64,000 nt of DNA from Rostratula benghalensis (lineage: Eukaryota > Chordata > Aves > Charadriiformes > Rostratulidae), in the NCBI GenBank assembly GCA_013399305.1, contig VXAI01000046.1:4216731-4280730 (forward strand), read 5' to 3'. This document shows positions 24,501 to 34,000 of this stretch, piece by piece (within the stretch, counting starts at the first letter, position 1; every line of letters starts with the position of its first letter). The position numbers and the translations under genes are program-made. The notes under the pieces were generated by a model, which was given only the letters and a program-made list of their open reading frames with translations, was not told where the DNA came from and made no database searches.

Positions 24501-25358
24501 AAAATCTAAAGTGGACCCTCACTTCATTTGTTACAGAGCAGGTGTTTTCTAAAGTTGCCTTTCAGTGAATGAAGAAACAAAACAAGTGTGGGATCAATAG
24601 GTAGTCATGGGGAAGATGTGATTTTTGTCACGGTTCAATATCAGGCAGTTTCACTCTGAACACTTCAGTGGACTCTCTCTGTGGGAAGAAGCTCCTGTGG
24701 TAAATGCACTACTTCATGCTGCTATCGGGCTGTGGGTGTTGGCTAAAACGTATGCAAAAAATCCTGGTGGGCTAAAGAAAATTATCTTAAGGTATGTTTG
24801 CCTTTTTTTTGGCATACATTTACATATTTCAACTTAATGTAAACTATTTGCATACAGATCAGACAAGTAGGAAGCATGAACTTTGCAAAATATATGAACT
24901 TGAGCCCATAATTGTTAGAGGGATGATACCTGTCTTACTTATGGTTCATGTCATGGTTCATTTTTTATTTTTTCACTCTCGGCACAATACCTGCTTTTCT
25001 CAGCACAGATTATCCCAGGAGCATCTAAAGGGTTATTATTTAGTCATTAGCATTGTCATCTCCTACTGTTCTATCATTTTATGTCCAATTTACTGGCTGT
25101 CTGTGTCCATTGTAGTGGATTTGCTGATACCAAGCAAGCCAGAAACAACACTAAAATAGTCAAATTCATGCATCCTCCAAAAGACTGCAACCCACTGAGG
25201 TGCTAGTTACAAATTGTCTGAGAGCTTATATCACCGTCCTACCTCCCAGCCCCGAAAGCTATCGCATTTCTGCAAACTGTATCTGAAAGAAAAGATCACT
25301 TACCGTTGAAATAAAAGGAGCCCACTACAAAGAGAAAGAGGGTGTATGTATTCCTCAT
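12369..25358 (-). CDS. CHRNB4: CHRNB4, neuronal nicotinic acetylcholine receptor beta-4 subunit (complete)
   Basis: This is the structural (non-alpha) subunit of the ganglionic alpha3-beta4 acetylcholine-gated cation channel. Six coding exons (25304-25358, 20599-20744, 18776-18820, 18544-18653, 14592-15564, 12369-12509) join in frame to 1470 nt, giving 489 residues plus TAG. There is a hydrophobic leader, Cys-loop C152/C166, and sequons at N137 and N165. M1 is about 221-245, M2 251-274, M3 283-306 and M4 450-477. The loop C region ([20 protein letters not shown]) lacks vicinal cysteines, as in beta subunits. The phrases [25 protein letters not shown] and [20 protein letters not shown] favour beta-4 over beta-2. 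Introns are 4559, 1778, 122, 2979 and 2082 bp. It lies head to tail with CHRNA3, as in the conserved cluster. Confidence 0.96.
14592..15564 (-). CDS. CHRNB4: CHRNB4 exon 5 (main exon: Cys-loop to M3-M4 loop)
   Basis: This 973-nt exon has acceptor ATTAG above 15564 and donor GTAAGT from 14591 downward. One base completes the split Asn codon and 324 codons follow. It covers the Cys-loop, loop C without paired cysteines, M1-M3, and a cytoplasmic loop shorter than in CHRNA3. It ends in the amphipathic helix before M4 ([19 protein letters not shown]). Confidence 0.97.
18544..18653 (-). CDS. CHRNB4: CHRNB4 exon 4
   Basis: This is a 110-nt exon with acceptor CTTAG above 18653 and donor GTAAGT from 18543 downward. 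It encodes [20 protein letters not shown] followed by [16 protein letters not shown] and two bases of the next Asn. The size and phase are identical to CHRNA3 exon 4. Confidence 0.97.
18776..18820 (-). CDS. CHRNB4: CHRNB4 exon 3
   Basis: This 45-nt exon encodes [15 protein letters not shown], with acceptor TGCAG above 18820 and donor GTAACT from 18775 downward. It carries the loop D Trp (NVW) of the complementary agonist-binding face. Intron 3, to exon 4, is only 122 bp. Confidence 0.97.
20599..20744 (-). CDS. CHRNB4: CHRNB4 exon 2
   Basis: This 146-nt exon has acceptor TACAG above 20744 and donor GTAAGT from 20598 downward. It encodes [20 protein letters not shown], then [20 protein letters not shown] and [14 protein letters not shown] followed by the NSSQ sequon is typical of beta-4 N-termini. 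Confidence 0.96.
20745..25303 (-). other. CHRNB4: CHRNB4 intron 1 (largest intron)
   Basis: This is 4559 bp of AT-rich sequence with no recognised coding or mobile element. It contains a POU-type octamer ATGCAAAT (24455-24462) and an A-run near 23812. I see nothing else that stands out. Confidence 0.7.
25304..25358 (-). CDS. CHRNB4: CHRNB4 exon 1 coding part (signal peptide)
   Basis: The ATG is at 25356-25358 (GCCATGA context). The exon encodes [18 protein letters not shown] plus one base, ending at donor GTAAGT (25303 downward). Its coding length and phase match CHRNA3 exon 1. The split Gly codon joins exon 2 in frame. The leader is hydrophobic and without charge after Arg2, consistent with a signal peptide. 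Confidence 0.92.
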
Positions 25359-25700
25359 GGCAATAATAATAAGAAGTGGATTACTGTTTTCCAATTAAGA
25401 CAGCTGGCAATAGGCTCTGTTGTCAGGTATGCACGAGGAAGAGATGTAAAAGCAACCCTGAATCTTGGAGGTATTAAATGCCTGGAAAGAGAGAGACAGT
25501 AGGACCTGGCAGAAGCATTCTGCAAAGTGGAGTTTTCGTGAGCGTAGTGGTCCCTCCCCCTTTGCAGCTGTTTAAAGAGCTTTGTGAAGAGGAAAAGCAC
25601 ATAAGAAGAGGGAACATAATGTGATAATGTTGAGTAAAGGGAAATGAAAGAGCAAGCTAAGGAACATGATCTGCAAAACACGACTGCTTAATTCTTCCTA
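25359..25700 (-). promoter_or_regulatory. CHRNB4 5' leader and proximal promoter (inferred)
   Basis: Upstream of the CHRNB4 ATG on the minus strand there is an E-box CAGCTG at 25401-25406, 43 bp from the start codon, beside an inverted CCAAT (CCAAT reads on the plus strand at 25391-25395). CAGCTG is the core preferred by ASCL1-type bHLH factors, which are reported regulators of this gene cluster. No clear TATA box is seen and the transcription start is not resolved. Confidence 0.4.
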
Positions 25701-26723
25701 CTAGATTACATTTAGAAGGCTGTCTGGTTAATGGGTGGGAATAGCTGCGTGGGAAGAGCTGGGTATAACTTTGTGCCATAAGACTTGTTAGTGAAAGACA
25801 TGTCAATAAATTATAGCCCTGGGAGAGGGTCATTTTCTGCATCAAGAGAAAAAGTTGATTGCTTACTGGTAATTCTTTTCCACTCCAAGGCCCACACATG
25901 TCATCTCCCTGAAGTAGAACTCCAAAATGCTTTTTGGGAGCAGCAGGAGAGGAACAGAGAATTGTTGTCATTAGCATTTGACAGGATTTTAAAATGAAAG
26001 CTAAAGCAGCCTATTGAGAAATAGCAATAGTTGTAAAGACACTCCAGAGGAGCATTAGAAAAATCCTATGGAAGTCATCTTTTACAGCTGAAGGGTTCAG
26101 CAGAGCACAGACTATCATGTGTTTTTCATGGGAAGATTTGTGTAGAAGGAAGGGGAAATAAGATTTTATGTGCCCTTTGCAAGTAGGCTAGGCAAAATCC
26201 CTGGAGAGAAAAACAAAAAATGTGCTAGCCTTCTAAATACTGGTTTATCTCCACATTGAGGTTCTTCTTTGCTTCAGCTGGCCACAGGGTGCAGTTCTGA
26301 TCTTGTCTTAGCTCCCAACACTCTAACACCACTGGCTGGGATGGAGGCATTCCTGATCTATCAGCATAGCATACCAGACTTCTGCATCTAGCACAGCTGC
26401 TGCCTGACTGGGGTTATTTGGAGAAGGTCACCTGCTGCTGTTTTCAGGCAAGTTGTCAGTGGTGGTGTTGAACAACTCATTGCCTTCTCATTAAATGTTT
26501 CAGCCACCTTCTTTTTTTACTGAATAGGCCAGTAAGTTATAACTTCATTGTCGTTAAAGGAGCTGCCATCAGAGATAGCCCAATACACAAAGAGACCCTA
26601 CTCAAATTTTTGGTGATTGCACTATCTACAATCCATGTAACTCCTCTAAACAGTCTATTTATTATTTTTGAATCATTTCTTTAGGGTAGGAGGATGGATT
26701 CAGTGAGACAAATGGAAGAGCAC

Positions 26724-27182
26724 TCACTGCATAGACTTCTCTTTGGATGAAACAAGCTTTGACAAGTCAGCTTTGATGAAGTGGCTCGTGCTGTTGCCTT
26801 CCCTTACTCTGAAAACTGAAGGTGTGTCAACTATACCATACCCTCCATGGAGAATGGCCAGTAGTTCTTTAAAAAGTTCACAGCCTTCTACCATGAGGTG
26901 GATTGCTTTTACATTCTCACCTTTCTTCACCTGCAATTTCAAATAATTTCCTGGACTATAACACCCTACAGCATAATATCTCAGGGGTTTTAGGGGTCTT
27001 AACTTTATAAAACTTTGGTCCCTTATAACTACTAAACTTTTATACATGTGATCACTTGGTTTAGAGGTGGATTTATTGCATGTTAATGCGAGGCAAATAT
27101 CCCAGGTAATAGAAGTTCTGTGGTCTGGGTAGGAATTGATGGTTGATTGTTTTTGTATACTCAAAAATTTTTTACAGCATGT
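26724..27182 (-). other. Unrecognised 150-codon open frame
   Basis: The longest stop-free frame in the CHRNB4 upstream flank: 150 sense codons between stops, with no ATG near its start (the first in-frame Met is about 50 codons in). It includes KGENVKAIHLMVEGCELFKE and reads less repetitively than chance frames nearby. I recognise no domain, and no splice sites clearly bound it. It could be a chance frame, a decayed exon, or a piece of an old retroelement. A CR1 copy in the other orientation lies about 200 bp to the right. Confidence 0.25.
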
Positions 27183-27380
27183 TTACCTTATTGTTAGCCA
27201 TACCAACATAAATGTGCTGGGTTTGTTGCTTATCTTAATAATTAGGTCCTGCCTGGTGTCAGAGATCCCTTGTGCTAGCTCCTGCCTGTTACTTCAAGTC
27301 TTTTGTGTGCGTGTGCACACTTTCATCACCTCCTTTTCCCTCTGATTTGCTGTCGGTTAGCTGGAATTAATTTAAATTGG

Positions 27381-27725
27381 AGTTGTTTAGCCTGGAGAAG
27401 AGAAGACTAAGTGAGACCCAAGTGTGGCCTTTCAGTTCTTAAAGGACCTTCTAAGAAAGATGGAAACAGACTTTTAATAGGGTCTGTAGTGATATGACAA
27501 GGAATAATGGTTTCAAACTAAAAGAGGGTAGATTTGGGCTAGACATAAGGAAGAAATGTTTTACAGTGAGGGTGGTGAGACATTGGCCCAGGTTGACCAG
27601 GGAGGTGGTAGATACCCCATCCCTGGAAACATTCAAGGTTAGGTTGGACGGGGCTCTGAGCAACCTTATCTAGTTGGAAATGTCCCTGCCCATGGCAGGG
27701 AGGGTTGGACTTGGATGAAAAAAGC
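27381..27725 (+). mobile_element. CR1 LINE 3' region, degenerate
   Basis: This is the characteristic CR1 3' UTR text: AGCCTGGAGAAGAGAAG, then AGAGGGTAGATTTGGGCTAG, ACATAAGGAAGAAATG, CCCCATCCCTGGAAAC, and CTGCCCATGGCAGG. It is 5'-truncated, diverged, and missing the last bases and tail. Short minus-strand frames across it are shadows. Confidence 0.9.
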
Positions 27726-30700
27726 CAGTGCAATCCTAGTGAGTGCATGAGAATAGACTAACTGCATGAAAATATAACATTATTTCTTTGTTTTCATCCA
27801 GCCTTTAATTAAGAGCATGTAGAAACAGAGCCTTCCCACAGAAAATTACCCTCCAGTAATAGTCACAAACCCTAAGAGGTGCATCCAAGCAAAGTGTTTA
27901 AGCTGAGACCTCCACTTCTTGCTTTTCTCTACAGTGTGCTTAGCTTGTACCTCGTCAGAGGCTTGTGTGGTCAGAGACCTTGCTACAGTCTTGAGCCTGC
28001 TGGGGAATGTTGTCTTTCATCATGTACAGGGAATTGCTCTGAAGGACCTGTGCCTTCAGTTACTAAGGGTACATTTCAGCAAAGTACCAGTCTGCTGTGG
28101 AAGAAAAACTGCATCTGTTTCTCGGGTTTTACTTTCTGATATCTGACCTATTTCTCCTCAAAGGCAAATCTTCCATCCGCTAAGTGCTTTTGCAGTGGTT
28201 ACAGGACTAACAGATGTATGGACCCTGAAGTCAATGTGCTTGTACCACCTACGCTGCTTGATGCATGACAGTTGAGCAGCAGCTCAAAGTATGACAAACC
28301 AGCTTGGGATTGCTCCACCAAAGCAGTGGGCCATCTCAGAGCCAAAGGGTAACAGGTCATTCGCTGGTTGCACTATTTTTTCTGTTGAAGCTGAGGTGGA
28401 CAGGGATAATCGAGACAGCTGGTTTTCTTCTCTCTGGCCATATTCTTTCCTTTGCCATTCCCTTATGTTTGTTGGTTCTGACAGATCACTGAAGTCCTTG
28501 ATCACTTGTTCTATGCAGTCATTTCCCCCCCAGTGATGCTGCAGGATTCCATTGGTTCATTAAGTTGAGATCCTGAAATGGAAAGTCTTTTTAGAAGACA
28601 TTAGCATATGTGATACTCTGGATTTGCATGTTAATGCACAGTGCAAGCATGGGAATAGCATAGCAGGGAGCCATCCATTGAACTGGCTGGGGGTTTGTGC
28701 CTGGTACTACAATGCTTTGCATGCCTTAAGGTATTGGGGCTCTTCCTTCATGAGGAATGCAAGATGTCCAAGTGCCCAGGAAAACTGGCAGCCCCTTTTT
28801 GTGGATTTATCATGGTGATTTCAAGCTGCCACTTGCATTGGGAAAGAACCAGTCAGAAGTGCTGGAGCTTCCAAACTAGAAGCAGGCTGTGGTGCAGCTG
28901 GCCTTGATGGTAGAGGTATAGGAAGATTAGTTTCCAGCAGTTATGATGCTGAAATGAAGTTCATGGCTAAACTGAAACAATAAGAGACTTCGATCAGCTT
29001 GTTAAATATCAGCCTTATAGAAAACAGAGCAGAACAGCTGTCACTTTCTGGTTAGAAATGGCTACAGAAGATGTCAACTAATGGCAATTTTTATTTTCTA
29101 GTGAATTTTAATGGTATCTGACGAAGTCCTGCCAGGCTTATCTCATAAGCAGCAAGGCATACTTTGCTCTCTGATCAGCTGGAAAATGGAACTTCTTCCA
29201 AGTAACTTCTGCAAATACACGTGGCCCACTGCAGGTAAAATCAGCACTGTCCAAATAAGCTCATCAGAACGGTTGTGCTGGAGCTAGCATTCTGCATTTC
29301 TGGATTATTTTTTTTTTCATTACATTTCACTTACAGTCCCATTAGAGATGTGTGATAACAAAATCACACCAGAATGGTACCTCAGCCATCCTGGTGCTAG
29401 TGTTTTTGCATTAAGTTGTACTACTGCAGCTTCATTTAACAGGCTCTAGGGTGTACTGATTTAAAATCTGCAAGACAAACCAAAACTATGGTGCTGTAGT
29501 TCCAATAACTGTCAGTTGGATGAGCCTGGATAGGTCCTCACACAAAACAACTGTTGGTAGAAGTCAGTGGGAAGGGCAGGGATATAGGGAAAATTTGATC
29601 TGCTGTAATCTAAAGCTTTGGAATTTATTAAGCTTTTCTGGCTTAGATACTTTTTTACTGGAGAACTAGTTTTCATCCAGAGGCTTACTCTACAGTGATG
29701 GACTGTGTCTGTCTCTGCATTTCTCACAGCACATCTGTAATTACATTTGCCTCGCTAAATGGGTTCTAAGCAATATGTACAGGTGTTCCTAATAAGATAC
29801 CTTTTTAACAAGAAGGTATAAAACCATTGCATTTTTGCAAATGACAGTGGGAAACAGAGCTGTGGGTTCTACCAAATTATCAGGTAAATAACACTCCTTC
29901 AAGGTTTCAAGCGATGATGCTGTGTTTGTGTCATCACTTCAGAAGCTGCCCCAAGACCACAAAATGTTCCAGAGATTTGCTACTAATAGCACTGTGACAA
30001 TGATAGTAATGCAAACAATGCATACAAGGGACTCAATAGCAATGGATGCAATTCCAGTTTTCATTGTCAAAGTATGAATGATTATGGATGAATGAAAAGC
30101 CACATTTCTGCTCTGGAATATGTCTGATGGCAGACAAAGTCACTCCTGGAAAAACAGTGCTTTCATTTTCTGGTTAATTTTTGAAAGTTGTCGCCATGTA
30201 TTTTGTAAGCAAGCAGGAGGGTTTTGTTTGTAGAGTATTAAAGAGAGAAATGTTAAAGCCTCTAGCACTTACTGATTATCTTCACATCTTTACCCTCCAA
30301 AGTGCACAAGTGTAACAAGTCCAGAGAGTTTGCCAAAGCACTACAGAAGCAGCAGCTGAGGGTAAGTTTGCTATTTATTTTTATTTGCTTTTATTTTTAT
30401 CAGTCTCTCTCACTTCCTTTTTCATGCTTTGAGATTTGTTGCATAATTGACTGCCCAATGTATGACTGGCAAACTGTCATATATTCTTTGAAAACATTGT
30501 AAATGAAGCCATAGCCGTGCTTACAATGCCTGCATTTTGTATGAAATTAATAAAGAGGGGCTAAATATGTGCATGTTAAGAACACATTTTTGCCAATAGC
30601 AATGTGTTCCTATATGCAGTGTAAGCATTTTTGTATGCTTTTACTTTTTAAAGTCAAAACTCTAAATGTAAATTCCAGGAGTAGGAAGCTCTAGTTTTTA

Positions 30701-30900
30701 TGTTTATGTATCTTGCTACATTATCCTGACTAAGAAACTGTGCTTCCTTGCCTGCTACATCACTGTAATTGTTGCCCAGTTTCAAGTTTTAGTGTCATGG
30801 CAGAGTGTGTTACATCCTTTGGTAAGTGTCCAGTCTTAAGTTTTCAGTATTTACAATGTGTTCTAGATTCAGTAGAATTGTCCTTTTCAATCCTAATTAA
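27726..30900. other. Intergenic, nothing recognised
   Basis: No known gene or repeat family is visible. A 61-bp stretch ending at 30361 (in HKCNKSREFAKALQKQQLR) precedes a perfect GTAAGT and follows a CAAAG acceptor-like site; it is weak exon-like evidence only. Confidence 0.5.
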
Positions 30901-30904
30901 ATCC

Positions 30905-30976
30905 TAATCCTAATCCTAACTTTATTCTGCTTTATCAAACTAATCCTAATCCTAACTTTATTCTGCTTTATCAAAC
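30905..30976. repeat. Perfect 36-bp tandem duplication
   Basis: Two identical 36-bp copies sit head to tail at 30905-30940 and 30941-30976. Each starts TAATCCTAATCCTAAC and ends CTGCTTTATCAAAC. A 13-bp imperfect tandem pair (AAATCCTGTAGCG / AAATCCTACAGCG) follows at 31053-31078. Confidence 0.95.
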
Positions 30977-31079
30977 TGAACCTAAGAGTCTGTTATTAAG
31001 GATTTATTTCCAGCTTTTTTAGTATTTATACCTTTCTACTGAAACATCTAGAAAATCCTGTAGCGAAATCCTACAGCGA

Positions 31080-34000
31080 ACAACTGCTTACTGTTGGTGC
31101 CAAAATTATAAAGTGCATAACATTCCTGTGAAATAAAATATAACTATCTCAAGAGTAAAGACAGTAAAAGGTAAGCAGCCTGTGCAAGGGTAAATGCACG
31201 TTCAGTTGTGCAGATTGAAATTTTAATACTGTTTACTGCTGTATTTTCTTCAGTAATTGGTAAGCTGTTGAGGAAAGCTCTACTGTCTACTAAAAGTAAA
31301 TGCTATGAATAAATCACATGTGATGTTTTCAAGCTGTGTGTGGAATTTAATGCTGCAGGTCCAGACTTGCAGACCTTGCTCAGACTGTGGTGTGGTGTGA
31401 GGTATATCTATGGGGGTTGGCAGATCTTGTACCAGACAGGCTTGTCCTAGAAGGATCACTGTATTTTTGGCAGTAAAATGTTTCTTCTTCTGAAAATGCC
31501 TCTGTATACTGCAGGATGCTAGTAGCAATAGGTAAGTTCCTGGTGTGTACCTGGTCATCTGGAAAACCTCGAAGAAGTACAGTGGTGCAGAACACATGTC
31601 ACTGTGAAATTGTGAAGAGTTTTATTTGATTTCTCACCATCTCTCTTCTTTTCTGAGGCAGACCTGCACATTGCTGTCGCCTTCCTTGCATGCTTTCAAT
31701 GTATTGGGCCCATGCCAGGATAGCAATGGCTGTTTTGTACTCTGGGGCTTTTAGGGTGGGGCGGTAGCATTTGTGGGTTTTTCTTCTGTTATTGAGATCA
31801 CTTGTGTGCCAGAAAAAAGCCAAACCCACAACTGTTTGTGGCAGAGTCCAAAGGTTTCTCTCTCGCACTCATGATGGAGGAAATCAGAATGTCTGTATCT
31901 GCCCATCCTTTCAAATGGAGGAGCAGGAGAATCAATTACAGTTGTGCTGTTCGAGATTGACCTTTTTATTTGGAACTGCTGCATTTCAAAATGAGCAAAT
32001 TTGAAAGGTGCAGAAAAAAAGAAGGCTTTTGGATATGAGTCTGAGAGCCAAAAGGCACGGGCTTTGTTCTCAGCTCTTCCATGAGTCTCCAGGGCTGCCT
32101 TTAGATTAAATACCATTCCTGCTCAGTGCTCCCGTTTCCCCAGGTGTAAAGCAAAGATAAGGATTTGCAAAGAATTAAGTGATGTTTGTAAAGGGCTTGG
32201 GTGGCAAGGGATGAAGAAAAATCATGAAAACACTAGGAAGCCTTCTGTTACTGTGATTTTCATACTTACACTTCTGCTACCAAAGAGGTTTTTTCTTGTT
32301 CTTTGACAAGCAAATGGAATGGATAATGGTTTTGTCTGTCCATGAAGCTAAACTGGCGGTACAGCTTCATCAGGACTGATAATTATTAACACCATGTTAA
32401 CTTCATAATTCTTTTTTTTTTATCTTCTCCTTAAAGAGAAACATCCAGATGTGGCTAGAGGATGATAAGTACATCTTAAGCAATAACCTGCATTATTACT
32501 CCCCTCAAAGTGAGGACTGTTAAAATCACATTAAAGGTTGGCAGAAACCTGTTAAGGAGTTGGGGACTGGCTGGACTTCCAACTTTTGGTTTTCAGCCTT
32601 CTGCAATTTTAAAGTACCCAGACTCTCAGTGCAGCGCAGGAGGTTGTTAGTGAGATTCCTTTTTATTTTAATTGCTTTGAAAGGACATTAAGGAAAATAA
32701 AATCCAGTTTCAGGTCTAACAAAGTTTTGTTGGAGGGCGACTTTGTTATGGCTGCTGTTAGTGGGAGCTGGAGTCAGCGTCAGCCCAGCAGAAAGCCCAA
32801 TTTATGGCTCTCCCCTAAGACCCTCCTGTGCTGAGTTCTTTGGGTTCCTGTAACCCTCTGCTGGTTACACGAGTAGTGAGGAGTCTACATAGACTTAGAC
32901 AGGAGAGCAGAAATGGCCACTGCTTCTGCTTCCCAGCAGATGCTGAAACTGTGAAAGTGCAGACAATGGGCTGGGTCTGAGAAGAATCAAACGGGCAACC
33001 CCAGAACAGTTGTCTGCAGAAGCGTGGATACTCAAAGTAGAAGCTCTTTGGTCCTATTTTTGGTGGAACAGAGCTGAATGCTTACTGTGACTTTAACATC
33101 AGAGGCCCTGACAAAACTGGCTCTTGCTTGGGAAGTATTTAACTTATAAGATGGGTGTATTTGACTTCTCTAAACTTGTTAAAAATTAAACATGTTAAAT
33201 GTAAAGAAATGCAGCCAGGACAGATGTACAGGATGTGGTTCTGTAAATATGGGAGTTCAATAGGCTTAAAATCTTCCGTATGAATGATTTTCGTCAAGGT
33301 CACTTAAAAGGTGTTTGGATACAAGTCTGATGTGTTACTGCTGCTGTGCAGAGAGGAATGGAACTGAAAACACTGTCGGAGAAGGACTCACAGGTAGAAA
33401 CACAGGCACAGCCTTAATTTTTGCCTAAAGAGAAGCTCAAAACTTGATAGTTTTAATTTGTGGCTGTTACACCTGCCTAGCTTGGGAAGTAGCAGGAACC
33501 GGGAGACTTGGAGCCCGGGGGTCTGATACCAGAGCTGGGAGATGTGAACCCCGTCTCGGGTGGGGAAGGTGGAGGTGCCAGGGCTGAACTATCTCTTTCT
33601 AGTCATGTCCACACCAAGGTACAGGACAGGAGTGAGTGGCAGCAGGGAGTGATGACAGTCACCATGGTGTTGAGCACAGAACTGGCAACAAAACAGCTTT
33701 AGTAGGGCTTTTGTAACGATGCTGCAGTCACAAAATGATGCATAGTGAATCTGCTACTACAAAGCCTAGACTTTCTGCATTCGGGTTTGAGAGGGCATCA
33801 CATACTCTCCATATGAATAGCTGGGCAGCGTTTCACTAAGAAGAGCTTCCAGAATTGTTTTGGTCATCTGTTTTTGACAGGTTATGTGTGAATGCAGCAT
33901 TTGTGCCTCTTCTTAACAACTCTTGGGGACTCCTTGTCATGGCTTGGCCTTGCTAACTAAAATGATGACATGTAAACAAAGAAACAGCAGATGGCAACCA

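Noticed and set aside
1..25358. Identification of the pair as CHRNA6 and CHRNB3
   Set aside because: That pair lies tail to tail in human, whereas these two share a strand. The second gene's loop C and N-terminal sequences fit beta-4, and the first gene's M3-M4 loop fits alpha-3.
27451..27748. Two minus-strand frames of about 70 codons
   Set aside because: They are translations of the antisense strand of a CR1 element.
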